From Allobosea sp. 67-29 (lineage in GTDB: Bacteria > Pseudomonadota > Alphaproteobacteria > Rhizobiales > Beijerinckiaceae): DNA of 64,000 nucleotides. The stretch is taken from assembly GCF_001898115.1 (NCBI RefSeq), contig NZ_MKSQ01000025.1, positions 28,469 to 92,468 on the forward strand, read 5' to 3'. Below the pieces are notes generated by a model. The model was not told the origin of the DNA. It saw only the letters and a program-made list of their open reading frames with translations, and ran no database searches. The stretch's first letter is position 1, and each line of letters begins with the position of its first letter. Made by a program: the position numbers and the translations under genes. Below, piece by piece: positions 54,600 to 63,384 of this stretch.

Positions 54600-55367
54600 T
54601 CATCCGCCATAGCTCTTCACCAGCGAGCCGGCGACGAGGCCCCAGCCATCGACCAGAACGAAGAAGATCAGCTTGAACGGCAGCGCCACCGTCACCGGCG
54701 GTAGCATCATCATGCCTACGGACATCAGGATCGAGGCCACCACCAGGTCGATGATCAGGAACGGCACGAACAGCAGGAAGCCGATCTCGAAGGCCCGTCT
54801 GAGCTCTGAGATCATGAAGGCCGGGACCAGCACCTCGATGCCGGTATCCTGCGGCGTTTGCGGCCTTGGCCCCTGCGACATGTCGAGGAAGAGCTGCAGG
54901 TCCTTCTCGCGGACGTTCTTCAGCATGAAGGTCTTGAAGGGCACGATGCCGCGGTTATAGGCCTCCTGCGGCTGGATCTGCCCTGCCAATAGCGGCTGCA
55001 CGGCATTGGTGTAGGCTTCGCGCAAGGTCGGCGCCATGACGAAGCCCGTGAGGAACAGGGACAGCCCGATGATCACCGCATTCGGCGGCGCCGTCTGCGT
55101 GCCGAGCGCCGAGCGCAGCAGCGACAGCACCACGACGATGCGCGTGAAGGACGTCACCATCACGAGGATCGACGGCGCCAGCGACAGCACGGTGATGACG
55201 GCGACGAGCTGAAGCGCCCGCTCCGCCACGCCGCCTCCCTGCCCCAGATCGAGCGACAGCGTCTGCGGCAGCGCCGGCGTCGCCGCGAGCAGGCCAAGCA
55301 GCAGCACGGCTCCCGCCAGGGAGCGGCCGAGCCTTCGCCGTCTTGCCGTCAGGAGATGGAACGTCAC
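54600..55367 (-). CDS. fliP: Flagellar export apparatus protein FliP
   Basis: A 255-residue membrane protein that, with FliQ and FliR, forms the export gate. A cleavable signal peptide (about 1-35) precedes four hydrophobic segments; TSFTRIVVVLSLLRSALGTQTAPPN near 72-96 and the FEIGFLLFVPFLIIDLVVASILMSVGMMMLPP stretch near 195-226 are FliP signatures. The start is GTG at 55367. It is 143 bases downstream of fliO on the same strand. Confidence 0.97.
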   Translation of the reverse strand: MTFHLLTARRRRLGRSLAGAVLLLGLLAATPALPQTLSLDLGQGGGVAERALQLVAVITVLSLAPSILVMVTSFTRIVVVLSLLRSALGTQTAPPNAVIIGLSLFLTGFVMAPTLREAYTNAVQPLLAGQIQPQEAYNRGIVPFKTFMLKNVREKDLQLFLDMSQGPRPQTPQDTGIEVLVPAFMISELRRAFEIGFLLFVPFLIIDLVVASILMSVGMMMLPPVTVALPFKLIFFVLVDGWGLVAGSLVKSYGG

Positions 55368-55510
55368 GCGCGCTTGCCGCTGCCGCCCGACTCAACCGAT
55401 CGGGCGAGACGAAGCTAGCGGGCGCGACGCCTCAGGCAACTGCGGCGGATCGGCCCGCCACGCGATCGGCGACATTCCTGTTGATGGCGCGGCCGACCCC
55501 GGCCGCCGCC

Positions 55511-56872
55511 TCAGGATTTCGAAGCGGGATTCCGGCCGAGCAGACGGGCGAACTCGGCCTCGATCGCATCAACGGAGAACGGATCGATCTCCTTGGCCGG
55601 TTCGGGCTTCTTCTCCGGCTCCGGCGCGGCAGCCTTCGGCTCCTCGGACGCTTCCGGCACCTTCGCGGCAGGCGGCTCTTCCTTGGCGACCGGCTTGGCT
55701 TCAACCGCCTTCGGTTCCGCCGGCTTGGCCGCGACACGTGCCGGCTTCAGCCCAAGCGCCGCTTCGAGCTCGGCCTCCATATCCGCCATGCTCGCGCCCG
55801 CCTGCGACGGCGCAGGGGCTGCTGGCTGCTCCGCAGGCCTGGCGGCGGCTTCCGCTGCCGCCGGTTCCGGGGCGGGCGTCACCGTCTCCGCAGGCCGCGG
55901 CGCTTCGGCGGGCTTCGGCGCCTCGACCGGCTTGGCCTGGGCGGGCGGCTTCGACGGCTCGAAGGCCTTGGGCAGCTCCACGGGCCCCTTGAGCGGCTCC
56001 GCCGGCTTGGGCGAGCGGACGACCGGCTCCACGCGCTCAACCGGCTCGGGAGCGGCGGCGACGGCAGGCTTGACCGGCGCGGCGGCCGGCTCGACCGGCG
56101 GCTCCACCGCGACGTTCGCGGGGCGCACTGCCGAGAACGGGCGCTTCAGCGCCGCCTCGAGCTGCTTCGTCATGTCGTCGAGCTCGTCCGCGCTCACCGC
56201 CGGAGCCGGCGCATGCTCGCGCGGGAAGCTCGGCGCCGGGCCGGTCGTGACCGGAGCCGCGGGGCTCGGGGCCGCGGCGGACAGCACCGGCGCGACGGCC
56301 GGACCCGCTGCGGCGGCGCGTCCGGCAGCCTCGATGGCCTCGAGGCCGAGCGCCGCTGCGACACCGGCGCTCGCTGCAGCAGCGGCCTCGGCATGGGTCT
56401 GCTGCGCCTGACGGGTCGGCAGATGGGGCAGGATTTCCGGCGCCGGCCCACCGCGGCGGGCATCTTCGCCGCCTCGCAGCGCGGGCTCGCTCGGCGGAAC
56501 CAGTGTTTCGAAGGGCGGCAACGGCCGATCGCCCGCCGCCGCTTCACTGTAGACGGGAGCGGCCGCGCGCGAGCCGCTGCGCAGGATGTTGGTCTCGACG
56601 ACGACATCGGAAGAGCCGCCGACCATGATCAGATGCTCGACATTGTCGCGGCGGATCAGCACGAGCTGGCGCTGGCGGTCGAGATCGTAGGTATCGACGA
56701 TTCCCAGGCGCGGCTGGCGCTGCCGGCCGCCGGCCTGGCCGTGCATCCTGAGGCGCCCTCCTGTGATCCGCCGCATGAACAGTCCGAACAGCGCCAGAAG
56801 CACCAGACTGACCACGATGGCGACGATCACCTTCTGCGCGGTCGTGAGTTCCAATCCGAACAAGCTCTGCAA
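55511..56872 (-). CDS. fliO: Flagellar export protein FliO with a long Pro/Ala-rich tail
   Basis: A 453-residue protein whose first 95 residues are FliO: a transmembrane helix at about 13-31, then the small domain RRITGGRLRMHG, RLGIVDTYDLDRQRQLVLIRRDNVEHLIMVGGSSDVVVE. FliO helps assemble the FliP ring. The other 350 residues are Pro/Ala/Glu/Lys repeats of low complexity, unusually long for FliO. I chose the TTG at 56872 because AGAGG lies six bases ahead and it opens at LQSLFGLE; a TTG at 56923 is the alternative. It is divergent from flgB. Confidence 0.85.
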   Translation of the reverse strand: MQSLFGLELTTAQKVIVAIVVSLVLLALFGLFMRRITGGRLRMHGQAGGRQRQPRLGIVDTYDLDRQRQLVLIRRDNVEHLIMVGGSSDVVVETNILRSGSRAAAPVYSEAAAGDRPLPPFETLVPPSEPALRGGEDARRGGPAPEILPHLPTRQAQQTHAEAAAAASAGVAAALGLEAIEAAGRAAAAGPAVAPVLSAAAPSPAAPVTTGPAPSFPREHAPAPAVSADELDDMTKQLEAALKRPFSAVRPANVAVEPPVEPAAAPVKPAVAAAPEPVERVEPVVRSPKPAEPLKGPVELPKAFEPSKPPAQAKPVEAPKPAEAPRPAETVTPAPEPAAAEAAARPAEQPAAPAPSQAGASMADMEAELEAALGLKPARVAAKPAEPKAVEAKPVAKEEPPAAKVPEASEEPKAAAPEPEKKPEPAKEIDPFSVDAIEAEFARLLGRNPASKS

Positions 56873-57013
56873 GGTCTGCCTCTTCTGCGACGGCCGCCCC
56901 CGGGCGGCAGAAGTTCCGCTCAAGGTTCAACACCTTGGCTATAGCATAACGCTTTCCTTAACGGGAAACATGGTGAACGTGTGGTTAATCCGATCTCCGA
57001 AAGACGGGGCCTT

Positions 57014-57028
57014 TAACGCCCTGTTAAC
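57014..57028 (+). promoter_or_regulatory. CtrA box upstream of flgB
   Basis: TTAA (57014-57017), seven bases, TTAA (57025-57028), followed by CC: a perfect TTAA-N7-TTAA. It lies 65-79 bases upstream of flgB in the region divergent from fliO. Confidence 0.8.
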
Positions 57029-57092
57029 CATGCGCCCGGCAAGATTTGCCCAGTGAACCGGCGCGCGATCGCGCCTTCGCGGAGCGGATTTC

Positions 57093-57488
57093 ATGGCGAA
57101 CGACGGCTCGATCGGCGGCGGCCTGATGCAGGCGCTGAAACTGCGCATGCACTATCAGCAGTCGCGCCAGAAGGTCCTCGCCGAGAACGTCGCCAATGCG
57201 GACAGCCCCGGCTTCCGGCCGGTCGACCTCAAGCCGCCGAGCTTCGACAGGGAACGCGGCGTCGCCCTCGCCCGCACCAGCGCCGGCCATATGAGCCTGA
57301 CCGGCGGGAATGGCGGCTTCGACAACACCGGCGCGCCACGCTTCGAGACGACCCCGAACGGCAATGCCGTCAACCTCGAGGACGAGATGCTGAAGGTGGC
57401 GCAGAACCAGTCGGACTATCAGCTCGCCGCCTCGCTCTACAGCAAGGGGCTGGCGCTGATGCGGATCGCCATCGGCAAGAGCGGCTGA
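57093..57488 (+). CDS. flgB: Flagellar proximal rod protein FlgB
   Basis: A 131-residue rod protein. QKVLAENVANADSPGFRPVDLK near 31-52 is the FlgB N-terminal motif; the C-terminal helix QSDYQLAASLYSKGLALMRIAIG pairs with it. GGAG precedes ATG 57093. It opens the flgB-flgC-fliE-fliQ-fliR-flhB operon behind a CtrA box. Confidence 0.96.
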   Translation: MANDGSIGGGLMQALKLRMHYQQSRQKVLAENVANADSPGFRPVDLKPPSFDRERGVALARTSAGHMSLTGGNGGFDNTGAPRFETTPNGNAVNLEDEMLKVAQNQSDYQLAASLYSKGLALMRIAIGKSG

Positions 57489-57504
57489 CGCAGGGAGCGC
57501 GATC

Positions 57505-57915
57505 ATGGACCTGATCAAGAGCATCGCCGTGGCGGCATCCGGCCTGCGCAGCCAGTCCGGCCGCATGCGGGTCATCGCCGAAAACATCGCCAATGCCGAT
57601 TCGGGGCCGGAGCGGGCCGGCGCCGATCCCTATCGCCGCAAGGTCGTCAGCTTCCAGCGCCATCTCGACCGCGATCTCGACGCTCAGCTCGTTGCGCTCG
57701 GCAAGGTCCAGCGCGATCCCAGTGCCTTCAAGACCAAGCACGAGCCCGGCAATCCCGCCGCCGACGCCAATGGCGATGTGAAGATGCCGAACGTCAATTC
57801 GCTCGTCGAGATGGTCGACATGCGCGAGGCCCAGCGCAGCTACGAGGCCAACCTCAACCTGATCTCCTCCACCCGGCGGATGATTCAGCGCACCATCGAC
57901 ATCCTGCGCGCCTGA
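57505..57915 (+). CDS. flgC: Flagellar proximal rod protein FlgC
   Basis: A 136-residue rod protein. VAASGLRSQSGRMRVIAENIANADS at the N terminus, YRRKVVSFQ near 45, and the C-terminal EMVDMREAQRSYEANLNLISSTRRMIQRTIDIL are standard FlgC features. It follows flgB by 16 bases. Confidence 0.97.
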   Translation: MDLIKSIAVAASGLRSQSGRMRVIAENIANADSGPERAGADPYRRKVVSFQRHLDRDLDAQLVALGKVQRDPSAFKTKHEPGNPAADANGDVKMPNVNSLVEMVDMREAQRSYEANLNLISSTRRMIQRTIDILRA

Positions 57916-57946
57916 ACGGCCGCCAGCTCCAGAAGGAGACCGACAC

Positions 57947-58270
57947 ATGGCCACACCGGGTTTCGCGGCGGGAGCCTATGCCTCGATCAAGGGGCTCGGC
58001 GCCGGCAATCTGATGAAGAAGCCGCTGGCGGCAGGCGGCGCGGAGGCCGGCGGGCCCGATTTCTCCGCCCTGCTCGGCAAGGCGCTCGACGCCACCGCCG
58101 AAGCCGGCCACAAGGCCGATGTGCAGACCGCGAGCGTCGCGACCGGCCGCGCCGACGTGGTCGACGTAGTGACGGCCGTCGCCGAGAGCGAGACCGCGAT
58201 CCAGACCCTGGTCGCGGTGCGCGACAAGGTCATCGCGGCCTATGAGGAAATCATGCGGATGCCGGTCTGA
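57947..58270 (+). CDS. fliE: Flagellar hook-basal body protein FliE
   Basis: A 107-residue protein joining the MS ring to the rod. The C-terminal VDVVTAVAESETAIQTLVAVRDKVIAAYEEIMRMPV is the FliE signature. AAGGAG lies ahead of ATG 57947. It is in the same operon as flgB and flgC. Confidence 0.96.
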   Translation: MATPGFAAGAYASIKGLGAGNLMKKPLAAGGAEAGGPDFSALLGKALDATAEAGHKADVQTASVATGRADVVDVVTAVAESETAIQTLVAVRDKVIAAYEEIMRMPV

Positions 58271-58284
58271 CGGCGAGCGAACTC

Positions 58285-58551
58285 ATGACCTCCGGAGCCA
58301 TTCTCGACATCGCCCGTGACGGCATCGTCACCTTCCTCAAGGTCGGCGGCCCGCTGATGGCCATCGCGCTCGCCGTCGGCCTGATCGTCTCGCTGGTGCA
58401 GGCCCTGACCCAGATTCAGGAACAGACGCTGGTCTTCGTTCCGAAGATTCTCGCGGTCTTCGCCGCACTGCTGCTGCTTCTCCCGTTCATGGGAGACGCG
58501 CTGGCGGGTTATATGGGGCGGGTCGCCGTCCGAATCGCCACGGGCGGATGA
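58285..58551 (+). CDS. fliQ: Flagellar export apparatus protein FliQ
   Basis: An 88-residue membrane protein with two hydrophobic helices (about 15-37 and 50-75). The conserved LKVGGPLMAIALAVGLIVSLVQALTQIQEQTL and FVPKILAVFAALLLLLPFMGDAL match FliQ, which closes the export gate with FliP and FliR. Its stop overlaps an in-frame ATG of the fliR frame (ATGA at 58548-58551). Confidence 0.97.
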   Translation: MTSGAILDIARDGIVTFLKVGGPLMAIALAVGLIVSLVQALTQIQEQTLVFVPKILAVFAALLLLLPFMGDALAGYMGRVAVRIATGG

Positions 58552-58631
58552 GCCTGCCGCGGCTGCACCCCGCCCTTCTCTGCGGTGCCGGCCCGCGGTC
58601 TCAGATCTGGCGCGAAGGTGCCCGCGGCACG

Positions 58632-59390
58632 ATGCAGATCGCGATTCTGCCCCAGATCGGCGCCTTGTTCGTGCTCGTCTTCGCGCGGGTCGGCACGCTG
58701 GTCATGCTGATGCCCGGCATCGGCGAGCGCTTCATCTTCTCCCGCGCCCGGCTGTCCCTCGCCTTCTTCATCGCGCTGGTGATCCTGCCGGTGGCGCGCC
58801 CGTCGCTGCAGATTCCCGAAAGCCTGCCGGCACTGTGCACCCTGCTGATCGGCGAATTGCTGATCGGGCTGATGATCGGCGTCTGCGCCCGGCTGGTCAT
58901 GGCGGCGCTGCAGACGGCGGGCACCATCGTCGCCCAGTCGATGGGGCTCGGCTTCGCCATGACCGTCGACCCGACTGCCGGCAACCAGAACCCCTCGATC
59001 GGCAACTTCCTGACCATGCTCGGCATTACGCTGGTGCTGGCCAGCGACCTTCACCACATCGCCATCGCCGCGATCCATGAGAGCTACCGCCTGCTGCCGC
59101 CCGGCGGCGCGCCCGACCTGACCGACGTGCTGACGCTCGCCATCCGCTCCACCGCGCAGGGTTTTTCGCTCGCGGTGCAGATCTCCGCACCCTTCATCGT
59201 CTTCGGGCTGCTCTTCAACCTGGGTCTGGGCGTGCTGGCCCGGATGATGCCGCAGCTCCAGGTCTTCTTCCTCGCCGTGCCCGCCTCGATCTTCGGCGGC
59301 ATGCTGGTGCTACTCGTCGTCATCGGCGTGATGATGAGCGTCTTCATGAACGGGCTCGGCGTCTTCCTGCGCCAGTTCACGGGAGGCTGA
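58632..59390 (+). CDS. fliR: Flagellar export apparatus protein FliR
   Basis: A 252-residue integral membrane protein with about six helices. LPQIGALFVLVFARVGTLVMLMPGIGERF near 6-34 and the late PQLQVFFLAVPASIFGGMLVLL are FliR signatures. I chose ATG 58632, which starts at the family's usual point; the in-frame ATG at 58548 overlaps the fliQ stop and would add 28 atypical residues, so it remains possible by coupling. Confidence 0.95.
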   Translation: MQIAILPQIGALFVLVFARVGTLVMLMPGIGERFIFSRARLSLAFFIALVILPVARPSLQIPESLPALCTLLIGELLIGLMIGVCARLVMAALQTAGTIVAQSMGLGFAMTVDPTAGNQNPSIGNFLTMLGITLVLASDLHHIAIAAIHESYRLLPPGGAPDLTDVLTLAIRSTAQGFSLAVQISAPFIVFGLLFNLGLGVLARMMPQLQVFFLAVPASIFGGMLVLLVVIGVMMSVFMNGLGVFLRQFTGG

Positions 59391-59397
59391 GCCGGCA

Positions 59398-60465
59398 ATG
59401 GCGGACGAAGCCGACAATGAGGATCGGACAGAGGACCCGACCCAGCGAAAGCTGGACGAGGCCACCGAGAAGGGCGACGTCCCCAAATCGCAGGAGATCG
59501 GCACCTTCTTCGTGCTCTGCGGCTTCACCCTGGCGCTTCTGGTCGCGGCCGGCTGGTCTGCGCGCGACGCCATGCTTTCGCTGCGCGCCTTCCTGATGAA
59601 CGCCCACCAGATCCCCTCCGACGGGGCCGCCTTCATGCAGGTGACGGAGCGCGGCATCCTGACGGGGTTCATGGCGCTCGGCATGCCCTTCGCCTTCATC
59701 CTGTGCGCAGGGCTGGCTGGGACGCTGCTGCAGCACAAGCCGCTCTGGACCTTCGAGCCGCTGATGCCGAAATTCGACCGGATCAACCCGATGTCCGGCT
59801 TCAAGCGGCTGCTCGGCAAGGAGGCCTGGGTCAATTTCGCCAAGGGCCTCGCCAAGACGACCCTGATCGGCGTCGTGGTCTGGTACACGCTCTGGGGCCA
59901 GCACGACCGGCTCGAGGCCTTTGCCGAGATGGACGTGGCGGCGCTGATGCCGGCGACGCTCTCGCTCGCCATCAAGCTGATGGGCGCGGTGCTCGCGCTG
60001 TTTGCGGTGATCGCCATCGGCGACTTCGGCTGGCAGCGCTACAGCTGGTACCAGCGCCAGAAGATGACGAAGCAGGAGATCAAGGAGGAATTCAAGAACT
60101 CCGAAGGCAATCCCGAGATCAAGGCCAAGCTGCGCCAGATCCGCACCCAGCGCGTGCGCAAGCGGATGATGGCCGCGGTGCCGAAGGCCACCGTCATCAT
60201 CACCAACCCGACCCACTTCGCCGTCGCGCTGCAATACGAGCCCGGCATGCCCGCCCCGCTCTGCCTCGCCAAGGGCGTCGATACAGTCGCGCTGAAGATC
60301 CGCGAGGTCGCCGGCGAGCACCGCGTGCCGATCGTCGAGAACCCGCCGCTCGCCCGCGCCCTTTATGCAACGGTGGACATCGACGAAGAAATTCCTGTCG
60401 AACACTATCAGGCGGTTGCCGAAGTCATCGGTTACGTCTTGCGCCTGAAGGGTCGCCGCGCCTAA
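59398..60465 (+). CDS. flhB: Flagellar export switch protein FlhB
   Basis: A 355-residue export-apparatus protein that switches substrate class. EDRTEDPTQRKLDEATEKGDVPKSQEI at the N terminus and four membrane helices are followed by the cytoplasmic domain with the autocleavage motif NPTH (in VIITNPTHFAVAL near 268), EIKEEFKNSEGNPEIKAKLRQI near 222-243, and a C-terminal VAEVIGYVLRLKG. It ends the flgB operon, seven bases after fliR. Confidence 0.97.
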   Translation: MADEADNEDRTEDPTQRKLDEATEKGDVPKSQEIGTFFVLCGFTLALLVAAGWSARDAMLSLRAFLMNAHQIPSDGAAFMQVTERGILTGFMALGMPFAFILCAGLAGTLLQHKPLWTFEPLMPKFDRINPMSGFKRLLGKEAWVNFAKGLAKTTLIGVVVWYTLWGQHDRLEAFAEMDVAALMPATLSLAIKLMGAVLALFAVIAIGDFGWQRYSWYQRQKMTKQEIKEEFKNSEGNPEIKAKLRQIRTQRVRKRMMAAVPKATVIITNPTHFAVALQYEPGMPAPLCLAKGVDTVALKIREVAGEHRVPIVENPPLARALYATVDIDEEIPVEHYQAVAEVIGYVLRLKGRRA

Positions 60466-60550
60466 CTCGGCGGCGGATGCGCATGAACGGAAGCCGCCAG
60501 CCTGCCGCCTGCCCGGCGGAGCTGGCAGCAAGGAAACGGATTCGACCGCA

Positions 60551-63055
60551 ATGAGCGGAAGCACGGCCACCAGCACGATCGATCGCTCGGACAAGCCGGG
60601 CCATATCGGCGTGATCCTGCTCGTCGCCGGCCTGCTCGTCGGTGCTGCCGTGGCGCTCGGCTTCATCGCCAACGAATGGGCGCAACCGCTGATCCTCGGC
60701 CTGCTCGCAATCCTCTCCGTCGTCGGCGTCTTCGGCCTCTTCGCCTACGCGATCGGCCTCATCCAGTTCGCCGGGCGAGCCGCCCGCAACGACCTGACCA
60801 AGACGGTGGTCGACAGTGCCGATGACGGCATCGTCGTCACCGAGGGCGAGAATGACATCGTCTACGCCAACGAGGCCTATCTCAAGCTCGCCGGCGCGAC
60901 CGGCCCCAACGACCTCAAGCCGGTCGGCCGCCTGCTGACCGGCCGCGCCGACGTCTCCGAGGCGATCTACAGGCTCGCCGCCGCCGCGCGCGAAAACCGC
61001 CGGCTGGTCGAGGAGGTCCGGCTGGAGCCGGCCCTGAACGGACGCGGCGAGGTCGGCTGGTATCGCGTTCGCGTGGCGCCGGTGCGCCGCGAGGCCTCGA
61101 CGGCGACGCTCTGGACGGTTTCCGACGTCACACCGGAGCGCGAGCGGCAGGAGAACGCCTTCCAGGAGCTCCAGCACGCCATCGACTATCTCGACCACGC
61201 CCCCGCCGGCTTCGTCTCGATCGACGCCGATGGCGAGGTCTCCTATCTCAATGCCACGCTGTCGAGCTGGCTCGATTTCGACCTTGCCCGCTTCGGCTCC
61301 GGCGGGCTGCATCTCGACGACATCTGCACGCCCGCTGCCGCCGCCCTGATTCAGGCGATCCGCGGCCAGCCCGGCGATGTCCGTGTCGAGGTGCTCGACG
61401 TCGATCTGAAGCGCCGCAACGGCTCGCCTCTGCCGGTGCGGTTGCATCACCAGGTCGCCTTCGGCCAGGACGGGCGCGCCGGCCCCTCGCGCACTCTCGT
61501 CCTCAATCGCGCAGCCGGGGAAGCCGGGGCCGACACCGGCAGCGACGCGGAAGTGCGCTTCGCGCGCTTCTTCCATTCCACCCCGATGGCGATCGCCACC
61601 ATCGACAAGGCCGGCACGATCCTGCGCTCCAACGCGGCCTTCGCCCGGCTCGTCCCTCCCGGCGTGCAGGTCGCCACCATCCACGATCTCGTGGCGCCGG
61701 GCTCGGGCCTGGACAAGGCCGTCGCCGAGACGATGGAAGGCCATTCCGGCGCGAGCCCGCTCGATGTGACGCTGAACGGCGAGGACGGGCGCTCCGCCCG
61801 GCTCTACCTCTCCCCCGTCGCCGCGGGTGAGGACGGCGACGGCGAGCGCGCCATCGTCTACGCGCTGGAGACCACGGCCGAGCGCAAGCTGCGCGACAAC
61901 ATGGACCAGGCCGGCAAGATGCAGGCCGTCGGCCAGCTCGCCGGCGGCATCGCGCACGACTTCAACAACGTGCTGCAGGTCATCATCAACGCCTCCGAGT
62001 TTCTGCTGGCGAGCCACCGGCCGACCGATCCGTCCTTCCCGGACATCATGCAGATCAAGCAGAACGCCTACCGCGCCGCGGCGCTGGTGCGGCAACTGCT
62101 CGCCTTCTCGCGCCGCCAGACCTTGCGCCCGCAGGTGCTGGAACTCGGCGAGGTGCTCTCCGATCTTTCGTTGATGCTGAAGCGCGTGGTCGCCGACAAG
62201 GTCACGCTCGACGTGCGCCAGGGCCGCGACCTCTGGCCCGTCAAGGCCGATCTCGGCCAGCTCGAGCAGGTCATCGTCAACCTCGCAGTCAACGCCCGCG
62301 ACGCCATGCCCGACGGCGGCAAGCTGACCGTGCGCACCCGCAACGTCCCGCGCGACGACTGCAAGGACTTTGGGCACGATTCGCTGCCGGCCGACGACTA
62401 CGTGCTGCTCGAGGTCGAGGACACCGGCACCGGCATTCCGCAGGAGCATATCGACAAGATCTTCGAGCCCTTCTTCACCACCAAGGAAGTCGGCAAGGGC
62501 ACCGGGCTCGGCCTTTCCATGGTCTACGGCATCGTCAAGCAGACCGGCGGCTACGTCTTCGTCGACTCGACCGTCGGCAAGGGCACGGCCTTCCAGATCT
62601 TCCTGCCGCGGCACGTCCCGAGCGAAGAAGAGGTCGCGGCCGAGGCCGCCGCCAGGGAAGCGCCGAAGAAGCTCGCCGCAGACCACACCGGTGCCGGCGT
62701 CATCCTGCTCGTCGAGGACGAGGACGCCGTGCGGGCCCTCAACGCCCGCATGCTGGTCTCCCGCGGCTACACGGTCCACGAGGCCGCATCGGGCGTCGAG
62801 GCCCTCGACATCTTCCTGCAGAACGACGGCCAGATCGATCTCGTCGTGTCCGACGTGGTGATGCCGGAGATGGACGGCCCGACCCTGCTCGGCGAGCTGC
62901 GCCAGCGCAATCCCAACACCAAGGTGGTCTTCGTCTCCGGCTATGCCGAAGAGGCCTTCCGCAAGAATCTGCCGGAGGGCGAAGGCTTCCACTTCCTGCC
63001 CAAGCCCTTCACGATGAAGCAGCTTGTCGAGACCGTGAAGGCGGCGATGGGCTGA
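60551..63055 (+). CDS. cckA: CckA hybrid sensor histidine kinase
   Basis: An 834-residue hybrid kinase that starts the CckA-ChpT-CtrA phosphorelay controlling the cell cycle and motility. Two membrane helices (about 18-40 and 46-70) are followed by PAS-type domains (about 80-440), an H-box [12 protein letters not shown] with phospho-His near 469, N and G boxes ([35 protein letters not shown]), and a receiver domain with phospho-Asp near 768 ([13 protein letters not shown]). A complete kinase plus receiver is the CckA design. It lies 85 bases after flhB on the same strand. Confidence 0.95.
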   Translation: MSGSTATSTIDRSDKPGHIGVILLVAGLLVGAAVALGFIANEWAQPLILGLLAILSVVGVFGLFAYAIGLIQFAGRAARNDLTKTVVDSADDGIVVTEGENDIVYANEAYLKLAGATGPNDLKPVGRLLTGRADVSEAIYRLAAAARENRRLVEEVRLEPALNGRGEVGWYRVRVAPVRREASTATLWTVSDVTPERERQENAFQELQHAIDYLDHAPAGFVSIDADGEVSYLNATLSSWLDFDLARFGSGGLHLDDICTPAAAALIQAIRGQPGDVRVEVLDVDLKRRNGSPLPVRLHHQVAFGQDGRAGPSRTLVLNRAAGEAGADTGSDAEVRFARFFHSTPMAIATIDKAGTILRSNAAFARLVPPGVQVATIHDLVAPGSGLDKAVAETMEGHSGASPLDVTLNGEDGRSARLYLSPVAAGEDGDGERAIVYALETTAERKLRDNMDQAGKMQAVGQLAGGIAHDFNNVLQVIINASEFLLASHRPTDPSFPDIMQIKQNAYRAAALVRQLLAFSRRQTLRPQVLELGEVLSDLSLMLKRVVADKVTLDVRQGRDLWPVKADLGQLEQVIVNLAVNARDAMPDGGKLTVRTRNVPRDDCKDFGHDSLPADDYVLLEVEDTGTGIPQEHIDKIFEPFFTTKEVGKGTGLGLSMVYGIVKQTGGYVFVDSTVGKGTAFQIFLPRHVPSEEEVAAEAAAREAPKKLAADHTGAGVILLVEDEDAVRALNARMLVSRGYTVHEAASGVEALDIFLQNDGQIDLVVSDVVMPEMDGPTLLGELRQRNPNTKVVFVSGYAEEAFRKNLPEGEGFHFLPKPFTMKQLVETVKAAMG

Positions 63056-63092
63056 AGCCCGCTCCGAACTCCTTCAGCCTTCATCTAGAGGA

Positions 63093-63112
63093 GCCATTCC
63101 GTTTGGAATGGC
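63093..63112 (+). terminator. Hairpin after cckA
   Basis: GCCATTCC (63093-63100) and GGAATGGC (63105-63112), a perfect 8-bp stem with a 4-base loop, 38 bases after the cckA stop. No U-run follows, so termination is uncertain. Confidence 0.5.
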
Positions 63113-63150
63113 GTCTCGCAGGACACTCCAGGAGACTCCGGCGGCATCCG

Positions 63151-63200
63151 GAGCATCCTTCGAGACGCAAGCCTTCGGCTTGCTCCTCAGGACGAGGGCT
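63151..63200. repeat. Extragenic palindromic repeat upstream of recA
   Basis: A degenerate relative of the 5,616-5,666 element: CATCCTTCGAGACGC then an inner 7-bp hairpin (GCAAGCC/GGCTTGC, 63167-63183) and CTCCTCAGGACGAGGG. It lies in the 329-base cckA-recA gap (63,056-63,384), which also holds the cckA hairpin and the SOS box but no gene I can see. Confidence 0.65.
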
Positions 63201-63285
63201 GAAGCGGCCGGTGTCCCGATCGGGCTTCCGGGACATGCATCGCGTGACAGCTGCTGACATCCCTCCTGACACAGGCTGACATCGA

Positions 63286-63300
63286 GAACAAAAAAAGAAC
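63286..63300 (+). promoter_or_regulatory. LexA (SOS) box upstream of recA
   Basis: GAAC (63286-63289), seven A, GAAC (63297-63300), the complement of the alphaproteobacterial LexA motif GTTC-N7-GTTC. It lies 85-99 bases ahead of the recA GTG. Confidence 0.85.
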
Positions 63301-63384
63301 TTGCGGACAGGAACAAAGCATGACCATTCTCCTGTCAAGACGCATTGAGATGTCCCCGCCGCCCTGCCATAAGGAGCCCGAACC

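Noticed and set aside
60425..62992. Long open frame antisense to cckA
   Set aside because: It mirrors codon structure of cckA in GC-rich DNA, its product is low-complexity and Arg/Gly/Ala-rich, and cckA has every expected motif on the plus strand. Similar antisense frames at 39,624-41,624, 152-1,699 and elsewhere were dropped for the same reason.
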